Positions 1 through 6,759 of a stretch of 9,751 nucleotides of DNA are shown in pieces. Source of the stretch: Planctomycetota bacterium (GTDB taxonomy: Bacteria; Planctomycetota; Planctomycetia; Pirellulales; Thermoguttaceae); the NCBI GenBank assembly GCA_021784975.1, contig JAJYGU010000084.1, forward strand, positions 1 through 9,751, written 5' to 3'. The translations under genes and the position numbers were made by a program. Numbering within the stretch: the stretch's first letter is position 1; each line of letters begins with the position of its first letter. A model generated the notes under the pieces. It was given only the letters and a program-made list of their open reading frames with translations, did no database searches and was not told where the DNA came from.

Positions 1-1836
1 GCCCAGCGCCTGGACCGGCTGTTGGCGGCCTTGATGCCGGAGGCCGCCGGGTTGGGCGTGCCGTCGCCGGCCGGCCAGGAATGGTTCGACCTGCTCCACA
101 ACAAGTTGCTGCCGCAATTCGAGTTGCCGCCGCTGCTGGTGGTGGCAATCGTGGGCGGCACCAACATCGGCAAGTCGGTGATCTTCAATCACCTGGCTGG
201 CGAGGTGGCCAGCGCCGCCAGCCCGTTGGCCGCCGGCACCAAGCACCCGGTGTGCCTGGCGCCGCCGGAATTGGCCGACGAGGGCCTGCTCAGAAAGTTG
301 TTCGAGCCCTTCGAGTTGCACCCGTGGCGGTCGCCCGACGACCCGCTGACCGATGCCGCCGAGCACCGCCTGTTCTGGCGGGCGGCGGCCACCATGCCGT
401 CCCGGCTGCTCTTGCTGGATGCGCCCGACGTGGACTCGGATGTGACGGTGAATTGGCAGCGGGCACGGGCCCTGCGTCAGGCGGCCGACGTGCTGGTGGC
501 TGTGCTGACGCAGCAAAAGTACAACGACGCCGCCGTCAAGCAGTTCTTCCGCGCGGCCGTCGAGGCCGATCAGCCGATCTTGGTGGTGTTCAATCAATGC
601 GACCTGGAGGCCGATCGAGAGTTCTGGCCGCAGTGGCTGGCCACCTTTTGCGACCAGACCGGCGCCCGGCCCGAGCTGAGCTACGTGATTCCCTATGATC
701 GCCGGGCGGCCGAGCAACTGCGGCTGCCGTTCTATCGCTCGACCCTCAACTCTCAGCCCTCAACCCACTCCGAGGCTAGTCTCCGTGAAGACCTGGCCGG
801 ATTGCACTTCGACGCCATCAAGATTCGCACCTTTCGCGGGGCGGTGCGGCGGGCGCTCGATGCGAACCGCGGTCTGCCGGCATATATGCAGGCGATCCGC
901 GCGGCGGCCGGCGAGTTTTCGGCGGCGGCCGCGGCCCTGTCGGCCAGCGAGATGGCCCGCGTGGGCTGGCCAGCGCTGCCGGCGGGTCTGCTGGTCGACG
1001 AAATCCGCGCTTGGTGGGACGAAGGCCGCCAGCCGTGGTCGCGGCGGATCCACGGCTTTTACCGGGTGGTGGGCCGCGGGGCCACCTGGCCGATGCGGGC
1101 CGCCTGGAACGCCATGACCGGGCCGGCCGCCGATCCGCTGGCGGCGTTTCGCGGGCGGGAGCGGGATGCCATCCTGTCGGCGGTGGAAAAACTGCTCGGC
1201 GAATTGGATCGCCTCGCCGAGGTGGGCAACGACACCCTTCGGCCCCGGCTGAAGCATCTGCTGGGCGGCCGGGCGCGGGCAAGCCTGCTGGCGCGGGTGC
1301 AGGCCGCCCACGAAAGGCTGCCGGCGGTCGACGAGCACTACCGCGATTTTCTCCACGGCGAACTGGACGCCTGGCGGACGTCGAACCCGCGGGCGGTGTG
1401 GTTCTTGCAGTCGCTCGACCACGCCGCCGCCCTTGCCCGACCGGCCATTACCGTCGGCCTGTTCTTCACCGGCCTGCACTTCGCCGGCGATCTGGCCGGC
1501 CAGGCGGCGGCCCAGGCGGCTTCGCAGACGGTGGGTCATTTGGCCACCGAGGCGGCCATTGCCGGAGGCATCACCGGCGGCGGCGAGGCCTTGATGAGCG
1601 GCACCAGCGAAGGCGTCCGCCAGGCGGCGGGACGCCTCTTCGGCCGTCTGCAAGCCCGCTATGCCCAACAGCGGGCCGGCTGGCTGGCCGACTGGCTGGA
1701 ACACGAATTTCTCGGCGACTTGCTCGACGATCTCCGCCGCGGGGCGCAGGTGGCCGGCGGCCAGGCGTTTCGCGCCGTGCAGGCGGCAGCGGCCGAACTG
1801 GGGGCCGTGCCGATGGGCGAGGGCAAATCGACGTGA
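1..1836 (+). CDS. Large P-loop GTPase of unknown role, 5' partial
   Basis: The frame is open to the left edge, so the true start lies outside; the first codons read as an ordinary coding helix and the TTG at 22 has no special support. Numbering from that TTG, a TRAFAC-type GTPase core is visible: G1 loop GGTNIGKS at 45-52 after a hydrophobic strand, G3-like LLLLDAPD at 129-136 (DxPD instead of DxxG), and G4 NQCD at 191-194 (a variant of NKxD). After residue 260 comes a long helical region without a motif I recognise. A hydrophobic, Gly/Ala-rich stretch at about 473-525 could be a membrane hairpin. This layout (N-terminal GTPase, helical middle, C-terminal hydrophobic segment) recalls membrane-associated Era/YfjP-like or dynamin-like GTPases, but I cannot place it in a named family. 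Residues 239-253 are encoded by a 7-bp repeat array. The gene ends 14 bp from the convergent sulfotransferase gene. GTPase call firm, role unknown. Confidence 0.85.
   Translation, partial: AQRLDRLLAALMPEAAGLGVPSPAGQEWFDLLHNKLLPQFELPPLLVVAIVGGTNIGKSVIFNHLAGEVASAASPLAAGTKHPVCLAPPELADEGLLRKLFEPFELHPWRSPDDPLTDAAEHRLFWRAAATMPSRLLLLDAPDVDSDVTVNWQRARALRQAADVLVAVLTQQKYNDAAVKQFFRAAVEADQPILVVFNQCDLEADREFWPQWLATFCDQTGARPELSYVIPYDRRAAEQLRLPFYRSTLNSQPSTHSEASLREDLAGLHFDAIKIRTFRGAVRRALDANRGLPAYMQAIRAAAGEFSAAAAALSASEMARVGWPALPAGLLVDEIRAWWDEGRQPWSRRIHGFYRVVGRGATWPMRAAWNAMTGPAADPLAAFRGRERDAILSAVEKLLGELDRLAEVGNDTLRPRLKHLLGGRARASLLARVQAAHERLPAVDEHYRDFLHGELDAWRTSNPRAVWFLQSLDHAAALARPAITVGLFFTGLHFAGDLAGQAAAQAASQTVGHLATEAAIAGGITGGGEALMSGTSEGVRQAAGRLFGRLQARYAQQRAGWLADWLEHEFLGDLLDDLRRGAQVAGGQAFRAVQAAAAELGAVPMGEGKST
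743..770. repeat. Heptanucleotide array inside the GTPase gene
   Basis: Four consecutive 7-bp units: CCCTCAA, CTCTCAG, CCCTCAA, CCCACTC. The units are degenerate, with consensus CYCTCAR for the first three. They encode a Ser/Thr/Asn/Pro-rich stretch in a predicted loop between the GTPase core and the helical region. The same unit type, CYCTSA-, recurs in the spacer before flhF. Since 7 is not a multiple of 3, gain or loss of one unit would break the frame. Confidence 0.75.
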
Positions 1837-1850
1837 ACTCTCATGCGGCT

Positions 1851-3014
1851 TCAACTTTTCGTGTCCGCCGTCTCGCTGGCGTAACCGTATTGCTCAATGT
1901 AGCGGCTCCAGCGGCGGGTGATTTCCGCGTGCAACTCGGGGGTCATCCGGTAGCGGTTGGTCTTGTAGTGCTTCTGCTCGGCGAAATAAGTCTCGATGGC
2001 CGGCCGGACGGCCTCAAACCCGCCCAGCCCTAGGTGCTCGTAAATGCGGCGCATCTGGGCCACCGGATGGGCCACGAACTCTTCGTAGTGGACTTCACAG
2101 AACTGGCCGGGAGCCAGCAGTCGCCGGTCCTCTTCAAAGGCGTCGTACATCCGGTTGAGCATGTTAAAGACATACTCTTCCAACCCTTGATAGGTCGGCG
2201 TCTGCAGGCCTTCGTCGCGGTAGAGACGTTTCCAAAGGTTGATGGTGGAGGGGAAGATGGCGTAGGGATCGCGGACAATGTGGACGAACTTCGCCTTAGG
2301 AAACATCTCCAGGAGGACCTTGAGGCGGGCCGTGTGAACCGGCGACTTCAACACGATTCGCCTGGGACGCCGCACCGTCAGGCAGGTCAGGAACCAGCGG
2401 AGCGAATCCTTCCAACGCCGCACGGCCGCCGGGGGCAGGTTGCGAAGGTCCAGATACTCCGGATATTGCGGCGGACGGTTCGCAAAGAGGGTCGTCAAGT
2501 AGGGCGAGGGGACGCCCATGTTGCACATGGCAAACTCATCCTCCTGGGGATGGTTCCAGCCGAAGGCCATGTTGTCCATGGGCCGCCGCGAGGGCAGCAA
2601 CAGGCCCAAGGTCGGTCGGATCAGCCAGCCCGACACCAGGAAGTGAGTCGGGGCAAAACAGTCGTAGTTGCTGGGAAAGGTGAACCGCGGATCGAGCACC
2701 AGAAGCTCGTGCAAGAGGGTAGTGCCCGACCGCCAGTGGCCAACCACAAAAATCGGATCGTCTTGAATCTTAGTCCGCCGGATCCGCCTGCCGAACAAGA
2801 CGCTTTGCGTTAGGGCAAAGGCCCAATTAAACAAAGTGATCACGGAGATCAAGGCCGCCATGCTCAGGCAGCGCGGTGAAATCGCCAGTCGGTTGCGGGC
2901 CAACAGCCGGAACCATCCGGCCGGCATCATGCCGTCCCAGACCCGCGGGATCCAGAGGCGGTCGGTGTAGCCGGAGTTTTCCGGCTGCGATTGCTTTTCT
3001 TGAGCCGCGCTCAT
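1851..3014 (-). CDS. Sulfotransferase (Sulfotransfer_3-like)
   Basis: Predicted PAPS-dependent sulfotransferase that moves a sulfuryl group to an unknown acceptor, perhaps a glycan or lipid. From the ATG at 3014 the protein has 387 residues. The 5'-phosphosulfate loop is VGHWRSGTTLLHELL at 91-105 (RSGTT is the family signature). KSPVH lies at 223-227, and the 3'-phosphate site FVHIVRDPYAIFPST at 243-257 carries the conserved RDP. A conserved acidic stretch NHPQEDEF lies between them at about 154-161. A hydrophobic segment at about 55-68 may attach it to the membrane. I chose ATG 3014 because GAGGG (3026-3022) sits 7 nt upstream; an in-frame TTG at 3053 would add 13 residues but has no well-spaced ribosome binding site. 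The gene is convergent with the GTPase gene and divergent from flhA, so it appears monocistronic. Family firm, acceptor unknown. Confidence 0.9.
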   Translation of the reverse strand: MSAAQEKQSQPENSGYTDRLWIPRVWDGMMPAGWFRLLARNRLAISPRCLSMAALISVITLFNWAFALTQSVLFGRRIRRTKIQDDPIFVVGHWRSGTTLLHELLVLDPRFTFPSNYDCFAPTHFLVSGWLIRPTLGLLLPSRRPMDNMAFGWNHPQEDEFAMCNMGVPSPYLTTLFANRPPQYPEYLDLRNLPPAAVRRWKDSLRWFLTCLTVRRPRRIVLKSPVHTARLKVLLEMFPKAKFVHIVRDPYAIFPSTINLWKRLYRDEGLQTPTYQGLEEYVFNMLNRMYDAFEEDRRLLAPGQFCEVHYEEFVAHPVAQMRRIYEHLGLGGFEAVRPAIETYFAEQKHYKTNRYRMTPELHAEITRRWSRYIEQYGYASETADTKS

Positions 3015-3021
3015 GGCAAAG

Positions 3022-3026
3022 CCCTC
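3022..3026 (-). promoter_or_regulatory. Shine-Dalgarno site deciding the sulfotransferase start
   Basis: GAGGG on the - strand, 7 nt before the ATG at 3014. It favours this start over the TTG 39 nt further upstream. Confidence 0.6.
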
Positions 3027-3247
3027 ATCGGGTAAGGCAGAGGTGCGCAACAAGCCTCACCGTCCCAAAAGATTCGCCCAAATGCACTCTCTGCCGAACT
3101 GGCGGGCCATGTTAACACATCCGTCCGCATTGGTACAAGGTGTGGTGCGACCATAGCTCCGACGTGGGGATGGCCCACAAACCAACCTGGACACTCCGCC
3201 CTTTTTTTGTTACCTTCCCGCCCCTCATCCAATGCTCATGAAAGCGT

Positions 3248-3252
3248 GGGAG
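3248..3252 (+). promoter_or_regulatory. Shine-Dalgarno site deciding the flhA start
   Basis: GGGAG lies 6 nt before the ATG at 3259. The two upstream in-frame ATGs (3232 and 3238) are preceded by pyrimidine-rich sequence with no Shine-Dalgarno match, so 3259 is the better supported start. Confidence 0.55.
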
Positions 3253-3258
3253 TTGCCG

Positions 3259-5244
3259 ATGGCTAGTGTTGCGCCGTCGCGTCCTGCCGCGGCGGGCTGG
3301 TCTGCCCGATTGCAGGACTTGATCTTGCCCGTGGCCCTGGTCGCCAGCGTCCTGGTGATCTTGGCCCCGGTGCCGGCCCGCGCCCTGGATCTGTTGCTGT
3401 CGGCCAACATCACCATTGCGGTGATCATGTTGCTGACGACGATCTATGTCCGCACACCGCTGGAGTTCAACGTTTTTCCCTCGCTGCTGTTGACCACCAC
3501 GCTGTTTCGCCTGGTGCTGAACGTGGCCACCACGCGACTGATCCTTACCCGCGCTGCCGCCGACGGGGCCACGGCGGCGGGCGGAGTGGTGCGGACCTTC
3601 GGCGAGTTCGTCACCGGCGGGGCCACCGGGGCCGATAAGATCGTCGTGGGGTTGATCATCTTTTCAATCATCGTACTGATTCAGTTCGTGGTCATCACCA
3701 AAGGGGCCACGCGGATCAGCGAGGTGGCTGCCCGGTTTATCCTCGACGGCATGCCGGGGCGGCAGATGGCCATTGACGCCGACTTAAGCGCCGGCACCAT
3801 CGACGACCGCGAGGCCCAGCGCCGCCGGCAAGAGGTGGTGCGGCAGGCCGACTTCTTCGGGGCCATGGATGGAGCCAGCAAGTTCGTCCGCGGCGACGCC
3901 ATCGCCGGCATCGTGATCATCCTCATTAACATCATCGGCGGGTTGTTTATTGGCATTGTCGAGAAGGGGATGGACCTCAGCCGGGCGGCCTCGCTGTTTA
4001 CGACCTTGACCATCGGCGACGGCCTGGTCACCCAAGTGCCGGCGCTGTTGATTTCGTTGGCGGCCGGCCTCTTGGTCACCCGCAGCTCGCAGGCCACCAA
4101 TTTGCCCAGCGAGTTCCTGACCCAGCTCTTCTCCCGCCCACAAACTTTGGCGTTGGCGGGCGGCTTCCTGGGCATGTTGATCTTTACCAGTTTGCCGCGG
4201 ATTCCGTTGTTGCTGCTGGGAGCCGGCTGCGTCGGCATGGCGGCCCTGCTCACCCGCCGCGAAAACAGGCTGCAGTCCGCCCAGCGACAGGCCGCCGGCC
4301 AAGAGCGCCCGCAGCCGCGGGTGGAAGACTTCCTGGCGGTGGACCCGATGGAGGTGGAGCTGGGCGTGGGACTATTGCGGCTGGCCGACGCCCAGCGCGG
4401 CGGCGACTTGTTGGAACGCATCGGCCGCGTGCGGCAGAACGTGGCCGCCGAAATCGGCATCCTTCTTCCGAAAGTCCGCGTCCGCGACAACCTGCGGCTG
4501 GAGCACCGCCAATACCGCATCAAGATTGCCGACACCGTGGCCGCCGAAGGTGCCGTCTCGCCCGGCACCGACCGCGACGCCGCTGGAGTGATCGCCGCGG
4601 ACCTGGCCGCCACCGTCCGCCGCAACGCCGCGGAGCTGTTGACCCGCGACGCCACCAAACATCTGATCGACCAACTGCGGCGGACTTCGCCGGTGGTGGT
4701 CGACGAACTGATCTCCGGCGTGATGAAGCTCTCCGAGGTGCAGCAGGTCCTGCAATCGCTGCTCCGCGAGGATGTCTCGATCCGGCAATTGGGACCGATC
4801 CTCGAATCGCTCGGCGACTCCGCCGCCCGGACGAAAGATCCGGCCTTGCTGGCCGAGTACGTTCGCCAACGACTAGCCCGCACGATTTGCGGGCGGTACC
4901 GCGACAAAGAAAAGTGCCTGCACGTGCTCACCTTCGATCCGGGGCTGGAAGACGTGATCCGCAACGGCTGCCAATACGACGAGCAAGGGCTGTCGGTGCG
5001 GCTGTCACCGGAGACGGTGCAGGACATCTGCCGCTCGATTGAAGCTGAACTGCCGAGGCTGACTTCCACAAATCGACCGCCGCTGGTCCTGGTTAGCCCG
5101 CTGGTCCGCCTGACGCTCAAATTGCTCACCACCGCCCGGCTGCCGGAGCTAATCGTGCTCAGCTACAACGAAATCACCCGTGATACAAGAATCGAATCGG
5201 TGGCCATGATCACCAATCCCCAAGCTCTGGCGACGACCCCCTGA
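3259..5244 (+). CDS. flhA: Flagellar export gate protein FlhA, lacking subdomain ACD2
   Basis: FlhA forms the nonameric ring of the flagellar type III export gate in the inner membrane; its cytoplasmic domain docks chaperone-substrate complexes. The product has 661 residues from ATG 3259 (670 from ATG 3232). About eight hydrophobic segments lie in residues 21-331. FHIPEP-family motifs are clear: RLVLNVATTRLIL at 84-96, VVITKGATRISEVAARF from about 144, MPGRQMAIDADL at 165-176, FFGAMDGASKFVRGDA at 199-214. The cytoplasmic domain starts near 360 with VRDNLRLEHRQYRI at 408-421 and continues to LPELIVLSYNEI at about 628-639. Between residues 422 and 442 about 50 residues present in E. coli and Bacillus FlhA are absent, including the DPxFG motif. 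The following stretch AGVIAADLAATVRRNAAEL aligns without gaps to the helix that carries THL elsewhere, but here reads ADL. The neighbouring flhF argues for flagellar FlhA rather than an injectisome SctV. Identity firm; effect of the deletion unknown. Confidence 0.95.
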   Translation: MASVAPSRPAAAGWSARLQDLILPVALVASVLVILAPVPARALDLLLSANITIAVIMLLTTIYVRTPLEFNVFPSLLLTTTLFRLVLNVATTRLILTRAAADGATAAGGVVRTFGEFVTGGATGADKIVVGLIIFSIIVLIQFVVITKGATRISEVAARFILDGMPGRQMAIDADLSAGTIDDREAQRRRQEVVRQADFFGAMDGASKFVRGDAIAGIVIILINIIGGLFIGIVEKGMDLSRAASLFTTLTIGDGLVTQVPALLISLAAGLLVTRSSQATNLPSEFLTQLFSRPQTLALAGGFLGMLIFTSLPRIPLLLLGAGCVGMAALLTRRENRLQSAQRQAAGQERPQPRVEDFLAVDPMEVELGVGLLRLADAQRGGDLLERIGRVRQNVAAEIGILLPKVRVRDNLRLEHRQYRIKIADTVAAEGAVSPGTDRDAAGVIAADLAATVRRNAAELLTRDATKHLIDQLRRTSPVVVDELISGVMKLSEVQQVLQSLLREDVSIRQLGPILESLGDSAARTKDPALLAEYVRQRLARTICGRYRDKEKCLHVLTFDPGLEDVIRNGCQYDEQGLSVRLSPETVQDICRSIEAELPRLTSTNRPPLVLVSPLVRLTLKLLTTARLPELIVLSYNEITRDTRIESVAMITNPQALATTP

Positions 5245-5281
5245 TCCCTGTTGCCAAGAAGCCGAAAGAAGTTCACTAATC

Positions 5282-5337
5282 CGCCTATCCACTCATCCAT
5301 CAAACTTCGATCTCTGACCTCTGACCCCTGACCGGCC
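5282..5337. repeat. Heptanucleotide array abutting the flhF start codon
   Basis: The core is three tandem 7-bp units at 5312-5332: CTCTGAC, CTCTGAC, CCCTGAC. In the same 7-nt register, upstream units such as CCACTCA and TCCATCA look like more diverged members, so the whole stretch from 5282 may be of repeat origin. The core ends 5 bp before the flhF ATG and occupies the place where a ribosome binding site would be expected; none is seen. The rest of the flhA-flhF spacer (5245-5281) holds nothing I recognise. Confidence 0.65.
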
Positions 5338-6558
5338 ATGGACCTGCGAACTTATCGAGCGGCGACGATGTATGAGGCGCTGGCGCTGGTACGGCGCGAG
5401 CTGGGACCGGATGCGGCGGTGTTGCACACCCGCGAGGTCCGCCGCCGCGGATTCCTGGGCCTCTTGTCGGTTCGCCGGGAGATCGAGGTGACTGCTTCTT
5501 GCGGGGTGAACGTGCCCAGCCGGTTGGCCTTGCGCAGCCGCGCCGACCAGGCAGCCCACATCGAGGATGCGGCCGCGCTGGCCTCCGGCTTTGCCCCGCC
5601 GCAGTCGGCAGAGGCGAGTTCTCGGTCTTGCCCGCCCGCGGTCCCGCGTCCCGCCGAAGAAAAGCTCTCGCAACAGGTGCAAGGGCAGCTCAGCACCTTG
5701 GAGGCCATGGTCAAGGACCTCTACCGGCGTTCCAAGTGCGGCGACGGCGGCCAGGATCGCGACTTGCCCGACGAGCTGTTCCGCCTGTTTACCGACTTGC
5801 TCGACGTCGACTTGAGCGAGGAGGTGGCCCGCGGGCTGGTGGAGCGGGTCCGCGGCGAGTTCCACGACGTCGGCTTCGACGATCCCGCCCGGTTGAAGGC
5901 CCGGGTGGCCGAAATGCTTGAGGCCGAGATTCGCGTGTCCGGCCCGATGCAAGTCACGCCCGGCCGCTGCCGCGTGGCCGCCCTGGTAGGGCCAACCGGA
6001 GTGGGGAAGACCACGACGATCGCCAAGCTGGCGGCCAACTTCCGACTGAAAGAAAAACGCCGCGTGGGCCTGATTACGGTGGATACCTACCGCATCGCGG
6101 CGGTCGAGCAACTGCGAACCTATGCCGACATCATCGATCTGCCGATGCTGGTAGTCTCGTCGCCGCGCGAGATGCGCGAAGCCGTCGAGCGGATGAGCCA
6201 TCTCGATCTGGTGCTGATGGATACCGCCGGACGCAGCCCGCGCGACGAAGTCCGCGTGCAGGAGCTACGGGCCTTCCTGGAGGAAGCCAACGCCGACGAG
6301 GTCCATCTGGTCCTGAGCAGCGTGGCCGCCGCCCGTACGCTGGAAGAGACCGCCCAGCGGTTTACGGCCATCGGGGCCACCGCCTTGATTCTCACCAAAT
6401 TGGACGAGGCCACCGGCTTGGGCAGCGTGTTGCCCATGCTGCGTTCCAGCGGGCTGCCGCTGAGCTACCTGACCAACGGCCAGAATGTACCGGACGACAT
6501 CGAAATCGCCGAACCGCACCGCCTGGCGGCCATGATCCTCTCCGGCCAAGCAAGATAG
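5338..6558 (+). CDS. flhF: Flagellar placement GTPase FlhF (SRP family)
   Basis: FlhF is an SRP-type GTPase that fixes the site, and with FlhG the number, of flagella. The 406-residue protein has the FlhF-specific N-terminus (MDLRTYRAATMYEALALVRR, then ELGPDAAVLHTREV), a low-complexity Ser/Pro-rich linker at about 83-110, a helical N domain at about 140-205, and the G domain: P-loop GPTGVGKTTT at 218-227, DTYR at 249-252, DTAGR at 295-299, TKLD at 353-356 and the C-terminal GQNVPDDIE at 381-389. This order separates it from FtsY and Ffh, which lack the N-terminal part. ATG 5338 is chosen because it starts the conserved N-terminus, although no Shine-Dalgarno site precedes it. It follows flhA by 93 bp on the same strand and is probably co-transcribed. 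FlhG (FleN), often next downstream, is absent here: the next gene is convergent. Identity firm. Confidence 0.95.
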   Translation: MDLRTYRAATMYEALALVRRELGPDAAVLHTREVRRRGFLGLLSVRREIEVTASCGVNVPSRLALRSRADQAAHIEDAAALASGFAPPQSAEASSRSCPPAVPRPAEEKLSQQVQGQLSTLEAMVKDLYRRSKCGDGGQDRDLPDELFRLFTDLLDVDLSEEVARGLVERVRGEFHDVGFDDPARLKARVAEMLEAEIRVSGPMQVTPGRCRVAALVGPTGVGKTTTIAKLAANFRLKEKRRVGLITVDTYRIAAVEQLRTYADIIDLPMLVVSSPREMREAVERMSHLDLVLMDTAGRSPRDEVRVQELRAFLEEANADEVHLVLSSVAAARTLEETAQRFTAIGATALILTKLDEATGLGSVLPMLRSSGLPLSYLTNGQNVPDDIEIAEPHRLAAMILSGQAR

Positions 6559-6571
6559 TTGTGAACAAAGA

Positions 6572-6585
6572 GAGTTCGGAGTTCG
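6572..6585. repeat. Perfect heptamer duplication GAGTTCG x2
   Basis: Two exact adjacent copies of GAGTTCG, 14 bp after the flhF stop codon. Alone this is weak, but it is one of several 7-bp arrays in this spacer. Confidence 0.5.
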
Positions 6586-6598
6586 CAAGGGGGAGGTG

Positions 6599-6626
6599 GA
6601 AAGCCGAAAGCGAAAAACGAAAAGCG
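6599..6626. repeat. Heptanucleotide array, RAAARCG family
   Basis: Four tandem 7-bp units: GAAAGCC, GAAAGCG, AAAAACG, AAAAGCG. All fit RAAARCS. This is the clearest array in the flhF downstream spacer. Confidence 0.7.
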
Positions 6627-6630
6627 GGGG

Positions 6631-6690
6631 GTGGAATGGGAGATGGGAGTCAAGCCAGGAGCTAGAGCGATTAGGGATTGGAGATACCGT
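6631..6690. repeat. Degenerate heptanucleotide arrays, GGGAGAT and GATTRGG types
   Basis: Two short groups with a 7-bp period: GTGGAAT, GGGAGAT, GGGAGTC at 6631-6651, and GATTAGG, GATTGGA, GATACCG at 6670-6690. About 18 bp without clear repeats separates them. Degenerate, so each group is only moderately supported. Confidence 0.5.
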
Positions 6691-6732
6691 CCCGATGTTG
6701 TGGCTGGGCGCGATCCGCAGCAAGGTCGCTAC

Positions 6733-6750
6733 AAAAATCGGGATCGTCCC
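6733..6750 (-). terminator. Weak rho-independent terminator candidate
   Basis: Read on the - strand just after the hypothetical gene's stop codon: GGGA (6750-6747), loop CGA, TCCC (6743-6740), then GA and a run of five T (6737-6733). The stem is only 4 bp, so this may be chance. Confidence 0.25.
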
Positions 6751-6759
6751 TGCGAACGG

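Larger units (their letters stand above)
3015..3258. other. Divergent spacer between the sulfotransferase gene and flhA
   Basis: About 240 bp that must hold the promoters for both divergent genes unless transcripts enter from elsewhere. I see no convincing -35/-10 pair on either strand, no sigma-54 box with GG and GC at the right spacing, and no sigma-28-type GCCGATAA box. Visible features are a small inverted repeat (GTGGG at 3164-3168, CCCAC at 3174-3178) and a run of seven T at about 3202-3208. No coding potential beyond a few codons is evident. Confidence 0.4.
6559..6759. other. Convergent spacer between flhF and the hypothetical gene
   Basis: About 200 bp without a plausible gene; purine-rich on the + strand between 6565 and 6690. 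Most of it consists of short 7-bp repeat arrays listed separately. The remaining 6691-6759 contains inverted repeats (TCCCGAT at 6690-6696 with ATCGGGA at 6737-6743; CGATCC at 6711-6716 with GGATCG at 6741-6746) and a weak terminator candidate for the - strand gene. Confidence 0.6.

Noticed and set aside
760..1854. Long open frame (364 codons) antisense to the GTPase gene
   Set aside because: Composition is Arg/Pro/Gly/His-rich with no motif; it is a typical shadow of a GC-rich gene. The + strand frame has clear GTPase motifs.
3012..3053. TTG start at 3053 for the sulfotransferase
   Set aside because: No properly spaced ribosome binding site, whereas ATG 3014 has GAGGG 7 nt upstream.
3164..3208. 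Hairpin plus T run as a terminator before flhA
   Set aside because: The 5-bp inverted repeat ends more than 20 bp before the T run, and no gene on the + strand upstream would use it.
3187..3210. Sigma-54-like TGGACA followed by a T run before flhA
   Set aside because: The -12 GC element is not at the required spacing from the GG, so the match fails.
3681..5132. Open frame of 483 codons antisense to flhA
   Set aside because: Ser/Arg-rich, no domain, and fully opposite a well-conserved flhA.
3259..5244. Injectisome export protein SctV instead of FlhA
   Set aside because: The directly following flhF and the close match to the FlhA cytoplasmic C-terminus favour the flagellar protein; no injectisome genes are nearby.
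6572..6690. CRISPR-like array
   Set aside because: Units are 7 bp, adjacent and degenerate, with no spacers of regular length and no cas genes.
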